Shown: positions 56,301-64,000 of the stretch, one piece after another
Numbering within the stretch: position 1 is the first letter of the stretch
Layout of the letters: every line of letters starts with the position of its first letter
Assembly (NCBI GenBank): GCA_021229015.1
Contig: CM037785.1
Coordinates: 41,776,682-41,840,681, forward strand
Origin: Solen grandis
Lineage: Eukaryota > Mollusca > Bivalvia > Adapedonta > Solenidae
Direction: 5' to 3'
Length of the DNA stretch: 64,000 nucleotides
Position numbers and translations under genes: made by a program
Notes under the pieces: generated by a model
The model's input: only the letters and a program-made list of their open reading frames with translations
Databases searched by the model: none
Told to the model about the DNA's origin: nothing

Positions 56301-56309
56301 TGTCCCCTT
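53304..56309. other. Spacer with A-type 3' flank homology at its start
   Basis: 'gatagaaatatatgacaatatttcaaatt' (53350) and 53640-53730 match the region after gene A. Beyond about 54.3 kb no homology or gene was recognised. GT run at 53790-53807; (TC)n at 55437-55450. Confidence 0.5.
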
Positions 56310-57415
56310 GTTTCGACTTTAAGCCCCGATAACACGCCGTAAAAATAGCAAAACTCAGTCACCATACAAACATGACATTAATAGAAATGTAATAAATGAT
56401 TTATGGTTCATCAAAATGGTCTTCTTTCTCCAGTGATTTCACAGGAAATTATAGAAAATTATATCGTGAGAAAATAGTGGGAACCTATTTTATAATGTAT
56501 TACTTTTTAGTAGACATGTATTTAATGCATATGTTTTGATATGTGACACTATTTTAATCACACATATTTTCATGATTACATTGGTAACTAATTTGTACAA
56601 AATATTGAAAATATATTGAATTTAGTCCATTTCTTTGTTATTTAGGTGTTTTCATTTTTATCATAAAAGCCGAATGTTAGTAGGGTAATACAAATGTTAA
56701 TAACGTCATTATAAGCCGGTAAATTTTAAAATCTTATATTTGTTTATTGAAACAATACAGATTCTAAAATATATAGTTTATTAAGTTTTGAAAAGTGCCC
56801 ATTAGAATTGTACTACCTGAAATTATAATCTTAAGACGATATCCTAATCGGTCTCCAATATTTTGTGCATTTGAATATTTTGAAAGAACTAGCCCAGCTT
56901 CTAATGAAGCACACTGTACCACGGCAAATTGAGTGTTCATCGGGTTGTTATAAACTTGTATGAATATGGAAGGAACTAATCCAGGTAATAAAAAAGGCAT
57001 TTTTTTTTCTTTTCTTTTTTTATAAATATTACATATTTGACCTTTAAACTACATATCAACGACCAAGCGGAAAACCAAATACTTTGAAACATGATTCTTA
57101 ATATTAGTGTAATTCTTATTCCAGTGTTCTGTATCTAAACAATGATCTTTTCAAACGATTGTCAAATACGTTAATTGCTTCCCAATGATTAACGGGACTG
57201 GTAGCAAATATTACTTTCCTTTGTAGGCTGTTAAAATATTGATGTATGTTTATATTCTGTTAATAGATTAATAGAATGATTTTTGTTTTGCGTGGAAAAT
57301 CAATTAGCTACCAACCTTTATTATCAGATGTTGGTAATGAACGTTATATTTAAACCGTATTTCAACAGAACATTATTTTCAATAATATTGAATACTAAGA
57401 ACGCATTGGCAAAGG
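56310..57415 (+). repeat. 5' flank of gene C, duplicated from that of gene B
   Basis: Same ordered matches as described for 44820-46363. This copy is about 440 bases shorter, so indels occurred after the duplication. Confidence 0.85.
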
Positions 57416-58726
57416 ATGTTGGCATTCTCGAACATTCAGTATTTTGCAATTTCTGTTTTTCTTGATGGTTTATTTCATATTGCAAATGGACAAACGGTCA
57501 ACGAAACGAAAACTGTTATTAATAATCTTCTTCGTAATTATAACAAAAATGTCCGTCCAGTGAAAAATCAAAGTGACCCATTGAATGTTCGTATCCACTT
57601 GTTTTTTAGGTCAATATCGGAATTTGATGAAGTTCAGGAGCGATTTACTTATTCAGGCGCGATTTACCATTTTTGGAATGATACACAAATGGTTTGGAAT
57701 CCTCATCAATATGGGGGATTGGAAGAAATCAGTGTGGATTACAGTGATGTCTGGGTACCAGAACTTATTGTGGTTAACACAGCCGATGAGATGGCGGCTC
57801 TGGGTGACCCGTTTCAGAAGGTTCGCTTTAAGTTCAGCGGTGCAGCCTCCTGGCTAGCTGGCGGACTCTTTAAGACCAAGTGCGAGGTGAATGTGCGACA
57901 TTTTCCGTTTGACGAACAGCATTGCTTGTCAACTTTCATAACGTGGAATTACAGAACCGATGAAATCAGATTCAATCTTTATCAAGACACCGCAGATATG
58001 ATACTATTTTCTCCAAATACAGCGTGGGAAGTTTTGGAAACACATGTTGACGTTTCTGGATTCTACGGAGGTACCTCTGCCGGGATAACATTCGAGATCC
58101 GTCTTAAAAGGAAGCCAACGCTTATCATTGTTAATGTCATCCTTCCAACTGTTTTCCTCTCACTTTTGAATTGCTTTGTTTTCTTGTTGCCACCAGAGTC
58201 TGGTGAACGGATATCCTTCTGTTTAACAGTGTTATTATCAATGACAGTGTTCCTAACAATCACAAGCGGAATTCTTCCAAAGAGCTCAGACCCTGTTCCT
58301 CTAATATCGTACAAGATTACAATAGATTTGGCAATGGGTTTCTTGATTGTATTAGCTGCCATTTACAATATGCGACTGTACTACCGTGAAGACACCGTCC
58401 CAGTTTCCACTATCTATGAGACGATTGGTAAACTTGCTTACAAACCCTGCTATGAAAACGTAAAGCAGAAACCATACAGTGTTCAGAACGAAGAAGGAAG
58501 ATATGACAATAAAACTATCCTTCGAGAAATCGAACAAACCAAGAAATCTGAGGACCAGCAACGAAGAAATACTTGCAAAATTGATGAAAGTGAAATTAAA
58601 GAATTGAAAAAAATTAATTGGAGAGATGTCAGTCACAGTTTGGATTGCTTCGCTCTGATTCTCTTCATCATTCAGTCTCTATTTAATATTGTTTGGTTCA
58701 TGTCGATGACAGCCTTGAGCAATTAA
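57416..58726 (+). CDS. Receptor gene C: intronless Cys-loop (nicotinic-like) subunit
   Basis: 436 codons from ATG at 57416, collinear with gene B. Signal peptide (MLAFSNIQYFAISVFLDGLF then HIANG; one Asp in the hydrophobic part may weaken it). Cys-loop C156-C170, loop B Trp177, M2 starting GER and reading ISFCLTVLLSMTVFLTITSG (20' Gly), M3, loop, M4 ending in TALSN. Loop C has no Cys pair. From about 57885 to 58090 it is almost identical to gene B even at synonymous sites, while the signal peptide and M3-M4 loop differ widely. It is expected to be a channel subunit of the plasma membrane with unknown ligand. Confidence 0.92.
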   Translation: MLAFSNIQYFAISVFLDGLFHIANGQTVNETKTVINNLLRNYNKNVRPVKNQSDPLNVRIHLFFRSISEFDEVQERFTYSGAIYHFWNDTQMVWNPHQYGGLEEISVDYSDVWVPELIVVNTADEMAALGDPFQKVRFKFSGAASWLAGGLFKTKCEVNVRHFPFDEQHCLSTFITWNYRTDEIRFNLYQDTADMILFSPNTAWEVLETHVDVSGFYGGTSAGITFEIRLKRKPTLIIVNVILPTVFLSLLNCFVFLLPPESGERISFCLTVLLSMTVFLTITSGILPKSSDPVPLISYKITIDLAMGFLIVLAAIYNMRLYYREDTVPVSTIYETIGKLAYKPCYENVKQKPYSVQNEEGRYDNKTILREIEQTKKSEDQQRRNTCKIDESEIKELKKINWRDVSHSLDCFALILFIIQSLFNIVWFMSMTALSN

Positions 58727-60539
58727 AACAGTCGGAATAACCATAGTGAAAATATGAATGTTTGAACTTTGAATGTTTCGTTAGCTTATCATTAATTAAT
58801 TACCGTTTGACTCTAATGCAGGTTTTATCTTAAAAACTATCATTTGAATTAATTTAACTTCTTATTAATGGGTTGTCATATTTTTGCGAAATTTGAATTT
58901 ACTTAGTTATAACTTAATTAATATATGATTTTTCGACCTTGAACTTTATTTTTTTTTTTATTACAAACTGAAATGCTAAACTCCTTTGTAAGTTGCATAT
59001 CTGACAAGGCTTCATTCATACATTAGAGAAATGATAATAATCCGGAAAAATACAGATTACGTAACCTAATCAATCGTTTTACTCTTTACTGTGATTCCTT
59101 TAAAGTAGAAGTATGAGTTGCTGGTTATTCAATTGTGTGTTGATAAATGTCATATAAGTATTAAAAATAGAAAAAGGTACGTCTCATTTATTGATTTTAA
59201 GAAAACTTTAGGTTCTGTTTATAGATTTAAATCAATCCAGCGGTAAAGAAAAAAAGATTCATTCAATTGAGTTTACTGGTAAAAATATGTTTAGGGCTGA
59301 TATGAGTGAAGTCATTTTCTTATTTTGCTAGCTAATGAATGATATGCAATCAAATTGGTTTCCGTGTGCAGCTTTACATATTACGTCTACACCGTCTATT
59401 TATAAAATGGCCAAAAATGTAGATACAAAAGCTAAAATTATTCTTATCTCATTGTTGTCATCACTTTATTATTAAAATGCTTTTCCCCTTCTTTTAGTCG
59501 TGAATGCAGCAATATAGAGCTTAACTGATTGTGGTCGTTATCCGTTGTTTATCTTAAAAGTGTTCATCAAATATTTGTTTTGCATATTGAATATGCCAAG
59601 ATGTATTTATGCTGCAATATGCTATGGAATATCAAAGGCATACAACTCTTTAGTGATATAAAATTGAGTATCAAGCGTAAGAATACATTTCTTTGTCTCC
59701 AGGAATTTGGTAAATATGGAAAAATCAGCCAACTGCCAATGAAAATATGTTTTGAGTGCTATTGTCAGAAGATGAAAAATCTATGGTTTCAAGATTGGTG
59801 TAATATATGCAATAAAAGCACTACATTAGACATGTTCCTATTTTAGTTCAAAAGAGCTTGTTACTCAAAAACTAATAATGTAGAAAATAGAATGTGTTCA
59901 TTTCCCACTAATGTCGCTGGAACAGAGTTAAATTTACCGTTTGTCTTATTTATTGGTAAAATTCGTTAGGACAGAAATACATCTCGCCTATGTTTTCATG
60001 GACGACCACCAAATAATAAATATTTAAAAATCGTGTTCCACACTAAAGAATTATTAGTAAAAACATTGCTATATATAAGTTCAGTTTTCAGATACGCAGA
60101 CAAATATTGCATAATCAATCTGTTTTTCATCTTTTAAATAGTCTTTTTCAGAAGGTTAATTTCAATATTGTGTAAACCCATCATTTTTCTCGTTCAATTC
60201 CTGATTTATGTGCCCTTTATTGGCAAATTCTATATTAAAAAATGAATTTTTCCGCACAATAAATATTGAAAGACTTGGTACTTTGATTCTTGTTTTTTAT
60301 GTAAGTATATAAAATTAAAACATATAGCAATTTTAATTTCGGTCACAATCAGCTGATTTCTAACAGAGATCAATAAATTGGTTGATCTTCTTTTACTTAT
60401 AATATGAAAAGCTGTTATGGAACCTTAAAGTAATTATATGATAACATTTTCCTTTCACTTACGAAGTATCATCATTGATGACATTTGCAACATTAAAAAA
60501 CTGCTTCATTTTAAAAACAATACTTTGTAATATGTATAT
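58727..60539. other. AT-rich spacer
   Basis: No supported gene. The open frame at 59529-59846 is AT-rich, has no counterpart in the duplicated block after gene B and is not called. Confidence 0.45.
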
Positions 60540-60745
60540 TGCCCCGCTTCGGCGGCTCTCTTGGTTACAGAAAAAAAAACATCCTAAATTATGTGATATC
60601 ATGTAACGCAGATACAAGATTTATGAGTTGTTTATTTCTCCTACTTAGATTGGCAACGTGTTAACAGAACGAGAACCAGAAGGGATAATGTCCATGGGAC
60701 ATGTTATTGTAACCATGGAGGGTGTAACTCCTCGATCTACTTTTA
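60540..60745 (+). repeat. Duplicated spacer segment (copy 2)
   Basis: Partner of 48240-48475. Confidence 0.8.
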
Positions 60746-61124
60746 CTTTTTATATGTTGATATTTGAATAATCCACATGTTTCCATGCTGACAACATGCG
60801 CAATAAAAAAAGGCGATATAAAAGTATTCTATTTCGTAATTGCCCGGGGCATACATGTACATTATTTAAAGCTAATCATAATTCTAAAAGTACTTTGCAA
60901 TCATACAGAGCTCGTAACTCTGGTCTTGGATTATTACTAATACGGCATTTCTGTCGTTGACCGGTGACAGTCAAACAATATACCTTAAAATGATAAACCA
61001 TTAAGTAAAATAACTTTTTGACGATCACTTTGTTCCCGTTTATTTAAAAAATTAATGCATGTATCTCATTAAAAATCATTTGATTGTACATTGCAATTAA
61101 TGATTTATTTTTTATTTTTTATTT

Positions 61125-61138
61125 TGGGGGGGGGGGGT
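61125..61138 (+). repeat. Poly-G tract
   Basis: About 14 G in a row. Confidence 0.8.
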
Positions 61139-61589
61139 TCATGGTTTGAAGAAATTCTATTTTAACTTGTTATCAATAACATCAAAAAGCAATATATATA
61201 TTTTAATTTTTTTTTTCTATATGTTTTAAAACTCGTGTTCGATAACATTTAAAAAAGCACATTGGCAATACTTTTATTTAATGTCCTTTCCATCTGTAAT
61301 CAAAACTGATGTCACCATGACTGCCCATGATATAAAAGATATGCCATACTATTGTGTTATGTTACAGAAAATAATATACTGTAGATATCCCGGAACTGCA
61401 CTACGCGTACTGACAGTTACTCAAAAGTAAGATAATGTTTTCCCGATGCGAATTCTGATATTGATGCGGCTCCCGTAAAATCAATTATTTTCACTGGTTT
61501 ACAATATCATATCGGTGTTCAAATGTTTTCGAACTAGTGAGGTGATGAGTAAAAAATATTGTTTAACTTTAATTGTAATGAACGTCGAT

Positions 61590-62040
61590 TCGTTAGAGAT
61601 TGAAGAAGACCCCTGGGAACTGCGTACATTATATCAGGCACGTAGGTCATCCAGGCAGAACCATGGTTCATAGCAAGCTTCCACACACCGGGAAATGCAA
61701 GTGTGAAATGCTACTTGTGTGCCCCCTGGTTAGCACAAATTAATTATTTTTAAATTATTTTTATGACAATGCAGACAAAAACTGGGTCAATAAAACTGGG
61801 TCAAATTGTATACAATAGGAACCTTTCCATTCCATCACGAAAAAAAATGCTTAATGATTTGCAATATTGTTTTACTAATGCCCTTTTGATTAAATTAAAA
61901 ATACATTGATTGCAAATATTACTTTTTATGGTTTTCCTGGAGGAAAGCAAATATTTCTTTTGAAAGCTGTGTCAATATGCATGTCTATTAATTCAGATTT
62001 TTATGACAATAGACTGGTCTTTGTCTTTATCAAAAGCCCA
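61590..62040 (+). repeat. Duplicated spacer segment (copy 2, distal)
   Basis: Partner of 49240-49770, immediately upstream of gene D. Confidence 0.85.
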
Positions 62041-62549
62041 TTTGTTGCCATGATTTATTTTTAGATAGCTGCTGATTAGGCAAAGAAAAGTAATATTGGT
62101 TACCGAAACGCAAACCAATTCCAAAACATTATGGTAACTATATTCTTATTTCTATTTCCATTTTTTTTCAGTGGAGAGATTATTTTTTACGCATTTTTCG
62201 ATAAAAAAAGGGATGTATCCGACATATGGTGGCGGTATTTTGTAATATGAAAATCGGACATTTTGTATTCGTTGATATCCGCGAAATGGATAATGATATA
62301 GAGAAATTAATTTGTATTTTTCTTTTCTCGGGCGATTTCCTTTCGTTAATGTAAAAAAATAATAAATGCAAAAAAGCACATGTTATTTTCTGAACAGTAT
62401 ATCTATTATGTCTTTAAAGTTTCTTGTAGGTTGTGAAACCCAAAACATCTTTTTTTTTTCTCCTGTCCTATCTTCATGTGCATTGTACGATGATAAATAT
62501 AAACGAATTTATGCAATTACTATCGTTAGATCCAATAGAGGAAACGACG

Positions 62550-63839
62550 ATGGTTTCGAAATCTAATGGGCAGCGTTTTGTTAGCTGTATCTTATTTCTT
62601 TGTATACTTCGAATAGTGGCTGGACAAACGGTAAACGAAACAAAAACCGTTATTAATAATCTTCTTCAAAACAAAAATAAAAACGTTCGTCCGGTGAAAA
62701 ATCAAAGTGATCCACTAGATGTTCGTATCAACTTCTATTTCAAGTCAATAACTGAATTTGATGAAGTTCAAGAGCGGTTCAGCTACTCAGGGGCGATACT
62801 TCACTTTTGGAATGATACACAAATGGTGTGGGACGCTAACCAGCATGGCGGACTGAAGGAAATCAGTGTGGATTATACTGATGTCTGGGTACCAGAACTT
62901 GTTGTGGTCAACACTGCCGATGAGATGGCGGCTCTGGGTGAATCGTTCCAAAATGTTCGCTTTCAGTACACCGGTGCGGCTATCTGGCTGGCTGGTGGAC
63001 TCATCAAGACCAAATGTGAGGTGAATGTGCGCCACTTCCCATTTGACGAACAACATTGCTTGTCAGCTTTCATAACCTGGAATTACAGACCTGATGAAAT
63101 CAGATTTAGTCTGTTGCGAGACACTGCGGATATGCAAATTTTTTCCCCAAATACAGCATGGGATGTTATGGAAACACATGTTGAAGTTTCTGGATACAGA
63201 GGCGGATTCTCTGCCGGGATCACGTTCGAGATCCGCCTGAAAAGGAAACCGTCGCTTATCATCATAAATGTCATCCTTCCAAATTGTTTACTCACACTTC
63301 TGAATTGCTTTGTTTTCCTGTTGACGCCTGAGTCTGGAGAACGGATGTCATTCTGTTTAACTGTTTTATTATCAACGACAGTGTTCTTAACAATCACAAG
63401 TGCAATTCTTCCAAAAAGCTCTGACCCTGTTCCTATAATATCGTACAAGATTGCGATAGATTTGGCGATTGGTTTCTTGATAGCTTTTATTAATATTTGC
63501 AACATGCGACTATACCACCGTGATGATGCTATTCCTGTTTCCCCTTTTTACAAGAAGATTTGCAAACTAGCCTTCAACTCCTGTTATAAGAAGGATGGAC
63601 AGTCAAAATGCAATGTAAAGAACCAATTGGAGGATTTTGACGATGAAGCTGGTCCTCAGGCAACGAATTCTGATGTTCAGCAAACAAGTATACACAAGAC
63701 TGATGAGAGCCAACTTAAAGAATTGAGTGAAATTACCTGGAAAGATGTCAGCCACAGTTTTGACCGTATAGCACTGATTTTCTTCGCCACTGGTGTTATT
63801 TTCAATGTACTTTTGTTCCTTTCAATGACAGCTTTATGA
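62550..63839 (+). CDS. Receptor gene D: intronless Cys-loop (nicotinic-like) subunit
   Basis: The frame is open from 62433, but the first codon there is GTG. ATG at 62550 places a clean signal peptide (MVSKSNGQRFVSCILFLCIL, ending VAG) in front of QTVNETKTV, so it is preferred (429 codons). In this numbering the Cys-loop is C156-C170 and the loop B Trp is at 177, exactly as in genes B and C. M2 reads GER then MSFCLTVLLSTTVFLTITSA (20' Ala). M3, a shorter loop and M4 follow; the protein ends FLSMTAL. Loop C lacks the vicinal Cys pair. It is more distant from B and C than these are from each other. Its counterpart in the first block is relic 2 at 49.97 kb. Channel subunit of unknown ligand. Confidence 0.9.
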   Translation: MVSKSNGQRFVSCILFLCILRIVAGQTVNETKTVINNLLQNKNKNVRPVKNQSDPLDVRINFYFKSITEFDEVQERFSYSGAILHFWNDTQMVWDANQHGGLKEISVDYTDVWVPELVVVNTADEMAALGESFQNVRFQYTGAAIWLAGGLIKTKCEVNVRHFPFDEQHCLSAFITWNYRPDEIRFSLLRDTADMQIFSPNTAWDVMETHVEVSGYRGGFSAGITFEIRLKRKPSLIIINVILPNCLLTLLNCFVFLLTPESGERMSFCLTVLLSTTVFLTITSAILPKSSDPVPIISYKIAIDLAIGFLIAFINICNMRLYHRDDAIPVSPFYKKICKLAFNSCYKKDGQSKCNVKNQLEDFDDEAGPQATNSDVQQTSIHKTDESQLKELSEITWKDVSHSFDRIALIFFATGVIFNVLLFLSMTAL

Positions 63840-63930
63840 AGTAAAACAGTCTGATTGACGTTGGTGAAAAATATAATATTTTAATAACATTTTTTTGGTG
63901 TGTGTGTGTTTTGGAACCTTTTTTTCCCCC

Positions 63931-63936
63931 AATAAA
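63931..63936 (+). promoter_or_regulatory. Possible polyadenylation signal of gene D
   Basis: AATAAA 92 bases after the stop codon. Confidence 0.5.
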
Positions 63937-64000
63937 TTCCCGTTTGATTAAAAGACATGCGTTTTTGAATATTATTGTTCCTTTGAATCTGTTATAATTT

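Noticed and set aside
59529..59846. 105-codon open frame between genes C and D
   Set aside because: AT-rich composition, no splice or family evidence, and no counterpart between gene B and relic 2.
62433..62549. Upstream extension of receptor gene D
   Set aside because: It starts with GTG and pushes the signal peptide inward; ATG at 62550 matches the start position of genes B and C.

Overview
The window looks like nuclear genomic DNA from a bivalve mollusc (clam-like); the species is not determined. Signs are AT-rich sequence with GT-AG introns, a SIRT5-type sirtuin close to vertebrate SIRT5 exon by exon, a tandem family of intronless Cys-loop (nicotinic-receptor-like) genes of the kind greatly expanded in bivalves, and many dispersed repeats that end in blocks such as 'gctcacctgagcacgtgtgctcag'. 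There is one 100-base N gap at 38101-38200. Nothing is bacterial: there are no operons, CRISPR arrays or rRNA, and no intact tRNA genes.

Layout. (1) 1-9.6 kb: repeats (an inverted-repeat array at 653-908, a CACGTG duplication at 3.64-3.87 kb, SINE-like copies, a 168-bp tandem repeat) and the 3' exons of a minus-strand multi-exon gene of unknown family (exons at 5634-5741, 5928-6029, 7572-7631, 9165-9336, 9484-9567, 14135-14266, 14754-14857). A separate minus-strand zinc-binding-like coding fragment lies at 4276-4588. (2) 10.0-14.0 kb: a decayed virus-like or Polinton-like mobile element (Cys/His-rich ORF, rve integrase with chromodomain, two small ORFs). A dispersed two-module tandem repeat has inserted into its last ORF. 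(3) 15-22.9 kb: transposon debris, including a 2.5-kb inverted-repeat structure, and a few coding-like scraps. (4) 23.15-37.22 kb, plus strand: eight exons of SIRT5, complete from mitochondrial presequence to the 'AEFN' region. The last ~30 codons are absent and may lie in the N gap. Its second intron carries a ~5.15-kb minisatellite of about 160 copies of a 32-bp unit, plus another dispersed repeat; other introns carry piggyBac-like MITEs and a SINE. (5) 38.46-63.84 kb, plus strand: a tandem cluster of Cys-loop receptor subunits. Four are intact intronless genes (39.68-40.98, 46.36-47.68, 57.42-58.73, 62.55-63.84) and four are relics (38.46, 43.0, 49.97 and 52.17 kb). Flanking homology shows that a block of [A-type, B-type, D-type] genes was duplicated: 43.0-50.3 kb matches 52.1-63.9 kb, with different members dying in each copy.

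Function. SIRT5 predicts a mitochondrial NAD-dependent lysine desuccinylase. The receptor genes predict secreted-path, four-helix membrane subunits of cation channels with the nicotinic M2 signature. They lack the vicinal Cys pair of nicotinic alpha subunits, and one has also lost the loop-B tryptophan. The most interesting unexplained items are the minus-strand gene with a tandemly duplicated symmetric exon whose reading frame shows synonymous-biased change, and the receptor block duplication.
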